35,592 bases of DNA from an uncultured Eubacteriales bacterium. GTDB taxonomy: Bacteria > Bacillota > Clostridia > Oscillospirales > Acutalibacteraceae. Every line of letters begins with the position of its first letter. Positions within the stretch are counted from its first letter, which is position 1. This document shows, one piece after another, positions 7,502 through 15,475 of the stretch. The translations under genes were made by a program, and so were the position numbers. The stretch spans positions 1 through 35,592 of the forward strand of contig CAKSDA010000004.1 of the NCBI GenBank assembly GCA_934444895.1, written 5' to 3'. Under the pieces are notes generated by a model. The model was not told where the DNA came from, searched no databases, and saw only the letters and a program-made list of their open reading frames with translations.

Positions 7502-10219
7502 TTAATTCTTCTTAAGTCCGCTTTTTGCTCTGCGGTAAGCCTGTTTGAAGTTATGCTCGTCATCTTCTACTGCGATATCCAAAGCGGTGGGCTTTTTTGT
7601 TTCGGTAAAATGTTTTTTACCATAGTAGGCATTGAGATACATTTGCTTTATTTCGCTCATAAGCGGATAACGCGGGTTTGCGCCTGTGCACTGATCGTCG
7701 AACGCCTGCTCAACCATTGCGTCAAGACGGTCAAGGAAGTCTTTTTCATCCGGTACATAATCTTTAATTGTAGGTTTGATTCCTACGCGCTCCTTAAGGG
7801 CGTTTATAGCCTTAATAAGGTTTTCAAGTTTTTCGGTATCATCCTTGCCTTCAATATTAAGGGAATCCGCAACCTCTGCATAACGCGCAAGTGTGTGAGG
7901 ATGATCGTACTGGCTGAATGTTCCCATCTTGGCAGGTGCTTCAGCTGCATTGAATCTCAAAACTTCTTCTATCATGAGAGCGTTTGCAACACCGTGAGGC
8001 AGATGATGGAATGCTCCGAGTTTGTGAGCCATTGAATGGCATACGCCGAGGAATGCGTTAGCAAAAGCCATACCTGCCATTGTGGCTGCGTTTGCCATTT
8101 TTTCACGGGCTTCAACATCTGTTTGGCCGTTATCGTAAGCACGGGGCAGATATTCAAAAATTGTTTGCAAAGCCTGTTTTGCAAGACCGTCTGTATAACC
8201 GGTTGCCATAACCGAAGCGTATGCTTCAAGTGCATGGGTAACAGCGTCGATACCTGAAGCGGCAGTAAGTCCCTTAGGTGCGCTCATATGGAAATCGGTA
8301 TCGATTATTGCCATGTTAGGAAGCAGCTGGTAGTCGGCAAGAGGATATTTAACTCCGCTCTTTTCATCGGTTATAACCGCAAAAGGAGTTACCTCGGAGC
8401 CTGTACCTGCAGATGTAGGAATTGCAATAAAGTATGCCTTTTCACCCATTTTGGGGAATGTATATACACGCTTGCGTATATCGATAAAGCGCATTGCCAT
8501 ATCCATAAAGTCAACATCGGGATGTTCGTAAAGTACCCACATTATCTTACCTGCGTCCATTGCCGATCCACCGCCGAGGGCGATTATGGTATCAGGCTTA
8601 AAGGCACGCATTTGCTCTGCTCCTTCCATTGCACATGCAAGGGTCGGATCCGGAGCTACATCGAAAAATGTTGCATGCTCGATTCCCATTTCTTCCAGTT
8701 TGTCGGTAATCGGTTTTGTATATCCGTTATTGTAAAGGAAAGAGTCGGTTACGATGAACGCACGTTTTTTGCCCATTACCGTTTTAAGCTCATCCAAAGC
8801 TACCGGCAAGCATCCTTTTTTAATATATACCTTTTCAGGCGCTCTGAACCACAACATATTTTCCCTTCTTTCAGCAACTGTCTTAATATTAATTAAGTGT
8901 TTTACACCAACATTTTCGGAAACGCTGTTTCCGCCCCAGGATCCGCAGCCCAGCGTTAAGGACGGAGCAAGTTTAAAGTTGTAAAGGTCGCCTATTCCGC
9001 CGTGAGAAGACGGGGTGTTTACCAAAATACGGCAGGTCTTCATGCGTTCGGAGAATTCATGTAATTTATCCTGCTCTGTTGCTACATTAAGGTATATAGA
9101 AGATGTATGTCCGTATCCGCCGTCGGCAATCAAATGTTCTGCCTTGCCGAATGCGTCCTGAATATCTTCGGCTTTGTACATTGCAAGCACGGGAGAGAGC
9201 TTTTCATGCGCAAATTCTTCCGAAAGGTCAACGCTTTCTACCTCGCCGATCAAAATCTTGCTTCCTTCAGGAATTTTTACTCCGGCAAGAGCTGCGATTT
9301 TGTATGCGCTCTGTCCTACAATTTTTGCATTAAGGGCGCCGTTGATAAGGATTGTCTTCCTTACCTTTTCAAGCTCATCGCCTTTAAGGAAATAGCATCC
9401 GCGGTTTGCGAACTCTGTTTTTACTTCTTTATACACATTTTTGTGAACGATAACCGATTGCTCGCTCGCGCAGATCATTCCGTTATCAAAAGTCTTTGAA
9501 TGAATTATGGAGTTAACCGCCAAAATAATATCCGCAGTATCATCAATAATGGCAGGTGTGTTTCCGGCGCCTACGCCGAGAGCCGGTTTTCCGGAAGAAT
9601 ATGCAGCCTTTACCATTCCGGGACCGCCTGTTGCCAGAATAATATCCGATTCTTTCATTAAAAGATTCGTCATATCGAGCGACGGTACATCGATCCAGTC
9701 GATTATGCCCTCCGGAGCGCCGGCCGCTACCGCTGCGTCAAGAACGAGTTTTGCTGCGGCTATTGTTGATTTTTTAGCTCTCGGGTGGGGGCTTATGATT
9801 ATTGCGTTGCGTGTTTTAAGAGCAAGAAGAGTTTTGAATATTGCAGTTGATGTTGGGTTGGTTGTAGGAATAACCGCGCCGATAACTCCGATAGGTTCGG
9901 CAAGTTTTTTAATGCCGTATGCCTTATCCTCTTCTATAACGCCGCATGTTTTTGTGTTTTTATATGCGTTATAAATATATTCGGCTGCGTAGTTATTTTT
10001 AATAACCTTGTCCTCAACAATGCCCATTCCGGTTTCCTCAACCGCAAGTTTTGCAAGAGGAATTCTTGCCTGGTTTGCGGCGATTGCGGCTGCTTTAAAG
10101 ATTTTGTCAACCTGTTCCTGCGTATAGGTTGCAAACTTTTCTTCGGCCTTTTTAACTCTTAAAAGGGCCTCTTCCAGCGCCTCAACGCTGTCTACGATTT
10201 TTCTTTCTTTGTTTTCCAT
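7502..10219 (-). CDS. adhE: Bifunctional acetaldehyde-CoA/alcohol dehydrogenase AdhE
   Basis: AdhE reduces acetyl-CoA through acetaldehyde to ethanol, oxidising two NADH; it forms cytosolic filaments (spirosomes). The N-terminal ~440 residues are the CoA-acylating aldehyde dehydrogenase, with IGVIGAVIPTTNPTST and the catalytic cysteine in NGMICASEQSV. The C-terminal ~420 residues are the iron-dependent alcohol dehydrogenase, with the GGGSAMDAGK nucleotide loop and metal ligands in DAVTHALEAYAS and CHSMAHKLGAFHHLPHG. I start at ATG 10219, 7 nt behind ggaggt, giving 905 aa. An upstream in-frame TTG at 10246 overlaps rex and has no good ribosome site. It lies directly after rex and should be co-transcribed with it, so NADH level would control it; adhE is a classic Rex target. 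Confidence 0.97.
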   Translation of the reverse strand: MENKERKIVDSVEALEEALLRVKKAEEKFATYTQEQVDKIFKAAAIAANQARIPLAKLAVEETGMGIVEDKVIKNNYAAEYIYNAYKNTKTCGVIEEDKAYGIKKLAEPIGVIGAVIPTTNPTSTAIFKTLLALKTRNAIIISPHPRAKKSTIAAAKLVLDAAVAAGAPEGIIDWIDVPSLDMTNLLMKESDIILATGGPGMVKAAYSSGKPALGVGAGNTPAIIDDTADIILAVNSIIHSKTFDNGMICASEQSVIVHKNVYKEVKTEFANRGCYFLKGDELEKVRKTILINGALNAKIVGQSAYKIAALAGVKIPEGSKILIGEVESVDLSEEFAHEKLSPVLAMYKAEDIQDAFGKAEHLIADGGYGHTSSIYLNVATEQDKLHEFSERMKTCRILVNTPSSHGGIGDLYNFKLAPSLTLGCGSWGGNSVSENVGVKHLINIKTVAERRENMLWFRAPEKVYIKKGCLPVALDELKTVMGKKRAFIVTDSFLYNNGYTKPITDKLEEMGIEHATFFDVAPDPTLACAMEGAEQMRAFKPDTIIALGGGSAMDAGKIMWVLYEHPDVDFMDMAMRFIDIRKRVYTFPKMGEKAYFIAIPTSAGTGSEVTPFAVITDEKSGVKYPLADYQLLPNMAIIDTDFHMSAPKGLTAASGIDAVTHALEAYASVMATGYTDGLAKQALQTIFEYLPRAYDNGQTDVEAREKMANAATMAGMAFANAFLGVCHSMAHKLGAFHHLPHGVANALMIEEVLRFNAAEAPAKMGTFSQYDHPHTLARYAEVADSLNIEGKDDTEKLENLIKAINALKERVGIKPTIKDYVPDEKDFLDRLDAMVEQAFDDQCTGANPRYPLMSEIKQMYLNAYYGKKHFTETKKPTALDIAVEDDEHNFKQAYRRAKSGLKKN

Positions 10220-10238
10220 ATGGGTTACCTCCAAAATT

Positions 10239-10856
10239 TTACTCAATAATTTGGGATTTTAAATGTGCTAATGATAAAGCCAGATTTTCATACCGGATCA
10301 AAACATCGGCCGGTTTGTAGAGCTTTACCGGAGCGAAAGTCCAGATGTTTTTAATTCCGTTTTCGCAAAGGATATTTAATACGGTTTGCGCCGCATCTGC
10401 CGGCACGGCTATAATTCCTATTTTAATATCGTTATCCCGGCAGAACCGGGAAAGATCTTCCATTGGATATATAACCTTTCCGGAATCAAGCTTTATAGGT
10501 TCTGTGACTTTTTTGTCAAACGCCGCTGAGACTGTACAACCGTATTCCTCAAACCCTGAATACTCCAAAAGTGCCATTCCCAGTTTTCCGGCTCCGATTA
10601 TTATCGTTTTGCCGTTTTCACATCCGGAGAATTTCTCCAGGCTGCATATAAGATTGTTTTTTATGTAGCCTATTTTGGGTTTGCCGTTTCCGCACATAGC
10701 GGCCAGATCCTTGCGAACCTGAACATCTCCCAGCCCCAGATCTTTTGCCACGGTTGTGGCAGAGACCGTAAGCGTTTCCGGCGGAAGCTTTTTTAAATAC
10801 TTAAGATACAGTGGAATTCTGCCCAGCGAGGCTTTTGAAATTTCCCTATGTTCCAT
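10239..10856 (-). CDS. rex: Redox-sensing transcriptional repressor Rex
   Basis: Rex is a dimeric repressor that binds DNA when NADH/NAD+ is low and releases it when NADH rises, opening fermentative genes. The 205-aa product has an N-terminal winged helix (VSATTVAKDLGLGDVQVRKD, about residues 31-50) and a C-terminal Rossmann domain with GAGKLGMALLEYSGF. I choose ATG 10856, 8 nt behind aggag, rather than an upstream in-frame ATG at 10874 that precedes this site. It is the first gene of the operon running down to 1945, and a Rex-like operator lies 27 bases upstream, suggesting autoregulation of the whole cluster. Confidence 0.95.
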   Translation of the reverse strand: MEHREISKASLGRIPLYLKYLKKLPPETLTVSATTVAKDLGLGDVQVRKDLAAMCGNGKPKIGYIKNNLICSLEKFSGCENGKTIIIGAGKLGMALLEYSGFEEYGCTVSAAFDKKVTEPIKLDSGKVIYPMEDLSRFCRDNDIKIGIIAVPADAAQTVLNILCENGIKNIWTFAPVKLYKPADVLIRYENLALSLAHLKSQIIE

Positions 10857-10882
10857 TAAGCTTTCTCCTAACATATTTTAGG

Positions 10883-10900
10883 TTGATATTATTTTAACAA
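10883..10900 (-). promoter_or_regulatory. Probable Rex operator upstream of rex-adhE
   Basis: On the minus strand the 18 bases read TTGTTAAAATAATATCAA. Against the clostridial Rex consensus TTGTTAA-N4-TTAACAA the first half matches 7 of 7 and the second 5 of 7, with the right 4-base spacer. TTGTTA could also serve as a -35 element, so binding here would block the operon promoter. Confidence 0.6.
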
Positions 10901-11257
10901 ACTTTTTTTAATTTGGGAATTGCCGCTTTCTCAATTCGGTATTGCATTTATCGATATGCTTTGTAACGAATTAAGCAGCCGTTTTGTACACTCTTTCAAT
11001 TTTTAGGATATTTCTGTTGGATTTTTATTAATTTTTTACATTGCCATTTTATTACTTTTGATGTATAATTTTGCAGTATTTGTATTGAGTTCCAATTATT
11101 ATAAATATTAAGAAACACTAAAAATGTTTAATAATTATTGCAAATACCCGGCCGGCGAGCGAAATTCTTTGCCCCTACAAATAAATAATTCTTAGAAATG
11201 GCAAAGTCAAAAGCGGCAGATGTTTTAGTAAAAAGTGAATCACTGATATTGAAAAGT

Positions 11258-11293
11258 AAAATCGACAAGCGTCTTACAATACTTGCCGATTTT
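11258..11293 (-). terminator. Hairpin downstream of the GH5-EamA operon
   Basis: aaaatcgacaag pairs with cttgccgatttt over 12 bp with one mismatch around a 12-nt loop. On the minus strand a T-rich stretch (gattttacttttc) closes it. It lies 36 bases after the EamA stop. Confidence 0.65.
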
Positions 11294-11328
11294 GATTTTT
11301 ACATTTATTTTTAATGCTAATGCGGACA

Positions 11329-12183
11329 TTAAACCTTAAGCGCCACAATTGCCGCAATTCCGATTGCTAAAACGATAATATCTTTTTTTGTGCACCTTTC
11401 TTTATAAATTATCATTCCCAAAATAATGGAGGCTGCAATTGTGCCGATGTTTAGTATGGGAAATACCACAGCTGCCTTTAACCTGCCTGTAAGAATTGTG
11501 TTGCACAAATTTGACGCACCGAAAGCAATGCCAATCAATGCGGCATAATAAAGTTTTTTTGCTGCACAGTTTTCTTTTCCTTTTTTACTGCACAAAGCTA
11601 ATGCAAATGAAACAATGCCTGCAAACAAAAAAGCAATAAGCAAAAACAGCGGGGTTTGTCCGGAATATTTTGTGCTTTGCTGAACTTTTTGCATAATCCC
11701 AAGTCCTCCGGACGCAAGCATTGCGGCAACAATCGGTAAAAAGAAGCTCTTACTTTTTTCTTTGCTGTCGCTGCTTTTGATGCCGCATAACACAATCATA
11801 ACCACCACCAGAGCAACGCCGATGATATTGACTGCGTTTATAGGCTCTTTCCACAATATACTTCCGAAAAGGGTTGGAAAAACAAATCCCAGGGAATATA
11901 TCATTGAGCAAATTCCGGTTTTTCCGTTCTTAAGAGCAAGGGTATAAAAATACTGCGCTGCCAAAAGCAATGTCCCATAGATAAGCGAGCAATAAACAAG
12001 ACCTGCTTCCATTTTGTTAAAAGATACACCTGTTAATCCCAGAACAATTCCGCCGCAGCTGAAAATTAATCCCTGTAAGCAAAAGAAATTCTTCGTTCCA
12101 AAGCTTATATCGGAAATGTTTTTTGAAAATATATTTCTCACCGTTGCAAGCAATATGCTGACTGACAAAAGTATTGCCGACAT
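11329..12183 (-). CDS. EamA/DMT-family transporter
   Basis: A 284-aa very hydrophobic inner-membrane protein with about ten predicted transmembrane helices arranged as two EamA repeats; the second starts near residue 150 after the KSSDSKEKSKSF loop. Family members export or import metabolites such as amino acids, nucleotide-sugar precursors or sugars; the substrate cannot be read here. Its ATG overlaps the GH5 stop codon (TAATG, one shared base), so the two are translationally coupled. The tight coupling suggests transport of a product or substrate of the hydrolase. A second EamA gene coupled to a different glycosidase occurs at 25154-26050. Confidence 0.85.
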   Translation of the reverse strand: MSAILLSVSILLATVRNIFSKNISDISFGTKNFFCLQGLIFSCGGIVLGLTGVSFNKMEAGLVYCSLIYGTLLLAAQYFYTLALKNGKTGICSMIYSLGFVFPTLFGSILWKEPINAVNIIGVALVVVMIVLCGIKSSDSKEKSKSFFLPIVAAMLASGGLGIMQKVQQSTKYSGQTPLFLLIAFLFAGIVSFALALCSKKGKENCAAKKLYYAALIGIAFGASNLCNTILTGRLKAAVVFPILNIGTIAASIILGMIIYKERCTKKDIIVLAIGIAAIVALKV

Positions 12184-13271
12184 TATATTTCACCTTGTAT
12201 AATTTTCTTCAGCTCATCACTCAAAATTATGCGTGTATCATCGTCAACCAAGCTGAAACGGTTTCCGTCATTCGGAGTGCTAAGGTAGTTCCACACGCAA
12301 TATGGAATATCCCAGTCATTTAGTACTTTTATCATATCACGCATCCAGTTTTCCCTATATTTTATGTTGCAGTGCCTTATTGTGCCAAACTCTCCGCACC
12401 ATAATATTTTATCAGGGTTTCTTTCTGTAAACTTCTTTGACGGCAGCATATATTCTTTCAAATACTCTATATCCATTCGCTGCATATTCGGATATGCGTT
12501 TTCACTGCCTAAAAGCCTGTAATATTCGCGATAACGCTCAATATCATCTGTAGGATACGGCATTTTTCTGTTATAATAAAGCGGTCCTGCCTGCAAAACT
12601 CCCTGCTGATGCGTAAATTCATGCGGTGCATAGCAATGAAAGGTGTAAATTATATTTTCATCATCATATGTTTTTATTTTGTCAAGTCCTGATGGGCTGT
12701 TCCATTCTATGCCACCTATAATTATAATTCGATTTTTATTAAGTTTTCTTATTGCTTCAACAGTCTTTTGAGCTAACTCATTCCATTCTTCTGCCGTTGC
12801 ATTTACAACCTCGTTTAAAAGTTCAAACGCAACATCGGTTTCAGACGAAAATTCTTTTTCAAGCATTTCCCAAACGCCGATAAATCTCTTTTGCAGCTTT
12901 TCATCCTGCATAAGTCCTTTTTCTTCAAGGATGTCGCAATAGTTTCCTATGGCTTTATGCATGTTTAATATCGGCCGTAATTTATACTTTTTGCACCAAT
13001 CTACAAATTTATGTAATATATCTATAATTTCCGAACGATACCGATAGGGGCTTTCTTCTATGACAATTTGGTCAAAACCGAGCCTGATATGGTCCATACC
13101 GAGTGAAGCTATGTATTTTATGTCATTTTCGGTAATATAGCTTTCAAAATGTTCCAAATCTCCTATGGTAATTTTCATGCGCTGCTGCGGCGGCAAAACA
13201 TTAAAGCGTTTATAATTGGTCAGCCATCCGCCCATTCCCATTCCTTTTTGAAATCCGGTGATTTTCCTCAT
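12183..13271 (-). CDS. Glycoside hydrolase family 5-like enzyme
   Basis: A 362-aa protein with the clan GH-A (beta/alpha)8 pattern. The acid/base glutamate is E154 in FELLNEVVNA, the conserved HCY is at 212-214, and the nucleophile is E294 in WCGEFGT. GH5 enzymes hydrolyse beta-glucan, beta-mannan or related beta-linked sugars with retention; the exact substrate is not clear. No signal peptide is present, so it probably acts in the cytosol on imported oligosaccharides. The ATG follows aggaggagatctaa. It is first in a two-gene operon with the EamA transporter and diverges from an AraC regulator 121 bases away, a natural candidate for its control. Confidence 0.88.
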   Translation of the reverse strand: MRKITGFQKGMGMGGWLTNYKRFNVLPPQQRMKITIGDLEHFESYITENDIKYIASLGMDHIRLGFDQIVIEESPYRYRSEIIDILHKFVDWCKKYKLRPILNMHKAIGNYCDILEEKGLMQDEKLQKRFIGVWEMLEKEFSSETDVAFELLNEVVNATAEEWNELAQKTVEAIRKLNKNRIIIIGGIEWNSPSGLDKIKTYDDENIIYTFHCYAPHEFTHQQGVLQAGPLYYNRKMPYPTDDIERYREYYRLLGSENAYPNMQRMDIEYLKEYMLPSKKFTERNPDKILWCGEFGTIRHCNIKYRENWMRDMIKVLNDWDIPYCVWNYLSTPNDGNRFSLVDDDTRIILSDELKKIIQGEI

Positions 13272-13343
13272 TTAGATCTCCTCCTGTTATCGATTATTTT
13301 ATCATAACATCATAAATACAACTATGCCTCTTCATATTAAAAC

Positions 13344-13372
13344 TTGTACTAAACATAGATATATGATATAGT
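13344..13372 (+). promoter_or_regulatory. Promoter of the AraC-family gene
   Basis: TTGTAC (13344-13349) and TATAGT (13367-13372) are spaced by 17 bases, with a TG extension one base before the -10. The start codon lies about 20 bases downstream. Confidence 0.6.
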
Positions 13373-13392
13373 ATCCGTGAGGTGACCTTGGT

Positions 13393-14112
13393 TTGTATCT
13401 TATAAACATAACTCCAGACAATATAAGCAAATATCCTTTGCATACTCATAAAAATTATGAAGTCATGGTTTATCTTGAGGGTAATGGATATCTGAAAACC
13501 GATGATAAAGACTATTCATTTTGCCCGGGAAGCGTTATAATTGTGCCTCCCTTTATTAAACACGGTTCTTGTTCGGAAAATGGGTTCAAAAACATAAGCA
13601 TTGAGGGTTCATTTGAAAATATGTTAACAAGCAAAAGCATAATAACATTTACCGATAATTCCGAAAACGAACTTTCTGTATTGGCAAAGCTCATATACAA
13701 TAACAGATATAAAGATAAAAGTTATCTTTATGCGCTCTGTTGTGCACTTTCCAAAAGATTAATTCTTGAAACAAACAACAAAAGTCAGCTATTGTCGGCA
13801 ATTGATAATATCATATTGAATATAAGCGAAAACTACTATAACAGTAATCTTGATTTAAACAATATATTGAATGAAAGCGGATATGCGAAGGATTATATCC
13901 GTATGCAGTTCAAAAAACTGACTAAAAAAACACCCACCGCTTTTCTAAACGAAGTGCGAATTAAGCATGCATATTTTTTAATCGGTATATACGGCAATAA
14001 TATATCACTCGGAGAAATAGCTGAGAGATGCGGATATACCGATTATGTGTACTTTTCAAAAAAATTCAAGCAAATAATAGGTATATCCCCTGCAAACGCA
14101 ATACGCAAATAA
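13393..14112 (+). CDS. AraC-family transcriptional regulator
   Basis: A 239-aa regulator. The N-terminal ~95 residues are a cupin-like sugar-sensing domain (PLHTHKNYEVMVYLEGNGYL, then PGSVIIVPPFIKHGS). The C-terminal ~100 residues are the double helix-turn-helix DNA-binding domain, with GYAKDYIRMQFKKLTKKTPTAFLNEVR in two parts and the closing signature EIAERCGYTDYVYFSKKFKQIIGISP. The start is TTG at 13393, preceded by gaggtg at a good distance; no ATG fits. It diverges from the GH5-EamA operon and probably activates it in response to a sugar. Confidence 0.88.
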   Translation: MYLINITPDNISKYPLHTHKNYEVMVYLEGNGYLKTDDKDYSFCPGSVIIVPPFIKHGSCSENGFKNISIEGSFENMLTSKSIITFTDNSENELSVLAKLIYNNRYKDKSYLYALCCALSKRLILETNNKSQLLSAIDNIILNISENYYNSNLDLNNILNESGYAKDYIRMQFKKLTKKTPTAFLNEVRIKHAYFLIGIYGNNISLGEIAERCGYTDYVYFSKKFKQIIGISPANAIRK

Positions 14113-14153
14113 AATCTAATACATTACAAGGCTTTTGAACCTGATGTGATAAA

Positions 14154-14203
14154 ATGAAGAAACCCTGCATAAATACAAATCTTATTCTACAGGTTTTCTT
14201 CAT
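14154..14203 (+). terminator. Terminator of the AraC-family gene
   Basis: atgaagaaaccctg pairs with caggttttcttcat over 14 bp with one mismatch and is followed by atatatttt. It lies 42 bases after the araC-type stop. Confidence 0.7.
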
Positions 14204-14238
14204 ATATTTTACAGGCATTCTTCATAAAAACATAAAAA

Positions 14239-14281
14239 AGAACAGATAATTTAAACTGCAATAGTTCTAATTACCTGTTCT
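14239..14281 (-). terminator. Terminator of the tRNA-Arg gene
   Basis: agaacagataatt pairs with aattacctgttct over 13 bp with one mismatch. Read on the minus strand it follows the tRNA by 7 bases and leads into a T-rich run. Confidence 0.75.
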
Positions 14282-14288
14282 GTTAATT

Positions 14289-14365
14289 TGGTCCGCCCGA
14301 AGGGATTCGAACCCCCGACCTTCAGAATCGGAATCTGCTGCGCTATCCAGCTGTGCCACGGGCGG
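14289..14365 (-). tRNA. tRNA-Arg (anticodon CCG), CCA encoded
   Basis: On the minus strand a full cloverleaf forms: acceptor CCGCCCG/CGGGCGG with discriminator A and encoded CCA (14289-14291), D-arm with AGCTGGATA, anticodon loop TTCCGAT giving anticodon CCG, variable AGGTC, and T-loop TTCGAAT. Two weak pairs occur, A-C inside the D-stem and G-A at the top of the anticodon stem. CCG reads the CGG arginine codon. Confidence 0.88.
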
Positions 14366-14385
14366 ATGATTTTTTCTGTTAATAC

Positions 14386-14414
14386 AGTGTATCATTTTCT
14401 CCGCCGGATTTCAA
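14386..14414 (-). promoter_or_regulatory. Promoter of the tRNA-Arg gene
   Basis: On the minus strand TTGAAA (14409-14414) and TACACT (14386-14391) are 17 bases apart, about 20 bases before the mature tRNA 5' end. Confidence 0.6.
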
Positions 14415-14545
14415 TAGCATTTTGGCACTTTCCGCTTTCGGTTTATTATAATAATCAAATCCCAAACGCTTTAGGCCGGCAATAGTCAACCCCCACACGC
14501 CTTATAAACGCCAAAATTCCGGTTTTTATAAATATCAAATTTATA

Positions 14546-14749
14546 TCAGCCTTTTCTTGTGGGTTTAACATTTACAACCGGGTTTATACTTCCCTCGATT
14601 ACACCGTGGGTCTCTTCAAATCTTTTAATTTCTTCCCGTATGAGAACAAGAATATGGCTGTTTAATGATCGCCCTTCATATTCGGCAACAAAGCCGAGTT
14701 TCCTGAGCATTTCTTCCTCTATTCTTATTGAAACACTTTTTACAGACAT
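14546..14749 (-). CDS. Ribbon-helix-helix (Arc/CopG-type) DNA-binding protein
   Basis: A 67-aa protein whose first ~45 residues fit the ribbon-helix-helix fold: beta strand VKSVSIRIEEEML, helix LRKLGFVAEYEGRS, turn and second helix LNSHILVLIREEIKRFEE. Such proteins bind short palindromes as dimers of dimers and often repress their own or neighbouring promoters. The tail (about 46-67) is basic and unstructured. The start at 14749 follows gaggtgacct. It diverges from the SLOG-domain gene, and a perfect 17-bp palindrome lies in the shared intergenic region, so it may regulate that gene. It could also be a lone antitoxin, but no toxin is adjacent. Confidence 0.75.
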   Translation of the reverse strand: MSVKSVSIRIEEEMLRKLGFVAEYEGRSLNSHILVLIREEIKRFEETHGVIEGSINPVVNVKPTRKG

Positions 14750-14801
14750 AGGTCACCTCTTGTTAACTATATTATATGTTTATTTTATATTCATTATGTG
14801 T

Positions 14802-14833
14802 TATAATATTAAAAACAGATATACTGTATATCT
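14802..14833 (+). promoter_or_regulatory. Extended -10 and 17-bp palindromic operator before the SLOG gene
   Basis: TG-T-TATAAT (-10 at 14802-14807) is followed at 14817-14833 by agatatac-t-gtatatct, a perfect inverted repeat over the expected start of transcription. The position and symmetry fit a repressor operator; the divergent ribbon-helix-helix protein is the obvious candidate. Confidence 0.55.
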
Positions 14834-14856
14834 AAAACATTAAAGGAGATGTTAAA

Positions 14857-15216
14857 ATGCGCGTTGCTATTATCGGATCAAGGGGGATGCGTGTAAACAA
14901 ACTGGAAGAATATCTTCCGGCAGGCGTAACGGAGATTGTATCCGGCGGCGCCAGGGGAGTTGACAGCTGCGCCAGAGCATATGCGCTGAATAACAATATA
15001 AAACTCACTGAGTTTCTCCCTAAATATAAAGAATACGGCCGAGCCGCTCCCCTTATCAGAAACATTGAAATTATAGAAAATGCTGATATTGTCCTTGCCT
15101 TTTGGGACAAAATATCCCATGGCACAAAATTCACTATCGACCACTGCGTCAAGCGCAAAATTCCTTTCAAGGTGTTTATTCCTTGCGAGCCGCACGGCAG
15201 CTACGAAGAGCTATAA
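14857..15216 (+). CDS. SLOG-family protein (YspA/DUF2493-like)
   Basis: A 119-aa protein with the Rossmann-like SLOG fold. VAIIGSRGM at the N-terminus and VSGGARGVDSCARAYA (about 28-43) are the nucleotide-binding loops, and ADIVLAFWDKISHGTKFTIDH is the family's second conserved block. SLOG proteins bind or process nucleotides or nucleotide-derived ligands; small YspA-like members have no firmly known function. The start follows aaaggagatgttaaa. It has its own promoter and a terminator at 15258-15300, so it is monocistronic. Confidence 0.82.
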   Translation: MRVAIIGSRGMRVNKLEEYLPAGVTEIVSGGARGVDSCARAYALNNNIKLTEFLPKYKEYGRAAPLIRNIEIIENADIVLAFWDKISHGTKFTIDHCVKRKIPFKVFIPCEPHGSYEEL

Positions 15217-15257
15217 TCCGGAGGTTAGAGCCGAATCTGTTTTTTAAAAATGCCGAT

Positions 15258-15300
15258 ATAAAATAATACGAAAACCATCTGCGTTTTTGTATTATTTTAT
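15258..15300 (+). terminator. Terminator of the SLOG gene
   Basis: ataaaataatac and gtattattttat pair perfectly over 12 bp, the stem can extend inward through A-T pairs, and ttttctt follows. Confidence 0.8.
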
Positions 15301-15321
15301 TTTTCTTTACATTATAATTAT

Positions 15322-15393
15322 AGGCAAGCAGGGATAAGCCGAACCTGCCCAAAACAGCGATCTTTAGGCTTGTCGTCTTTGCGAGGCGTCAGC
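15322..15393 (-). repeat. Dispersed repeat B, copy 2
   Basis: An inverted match to 1704-1781, lacking the 8-10 bp between the two cct blocks. Its outer end, taggcaagcagggataa, resembles the outer end of repeat A. Confidence 0.8.
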
Positions 15394-15475
15394 CTTGCGG
15401 CATCCTCCGCACCCAAAACTGCCTTAAATTTCATCCGTTTTGGGTCGAAGATTTTTTAAACTGATATATTTTTTA

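Larger units (their letters stand above)
10857..11328. other. Intergenic region between rex and the EamA/GH5 operon
   Basis: About 470 AT-rich bases with no supported ORF. It holds the rex operator and promoter region (10880-10960) and a terminator-like hairpin for the upstream operon (11258-11293). The middle part (about 10970-11250) shows no motif I recognise. Confidence 0.7.

Noticed and set aside
10220..10246. Earlier TTG start for adhE giving 914 aa
   Set aside because: It overlaps rex, lacks a spaced ribosome site, and the ATG at 10219 has an ideal one.
14289..14365. Treating the tRNA as a pseudogene because of two weak stem pairs
   Set aside because: Acceptor, T-arm, anticodon loop, encoded CCA, promoter and terminator are all intact.
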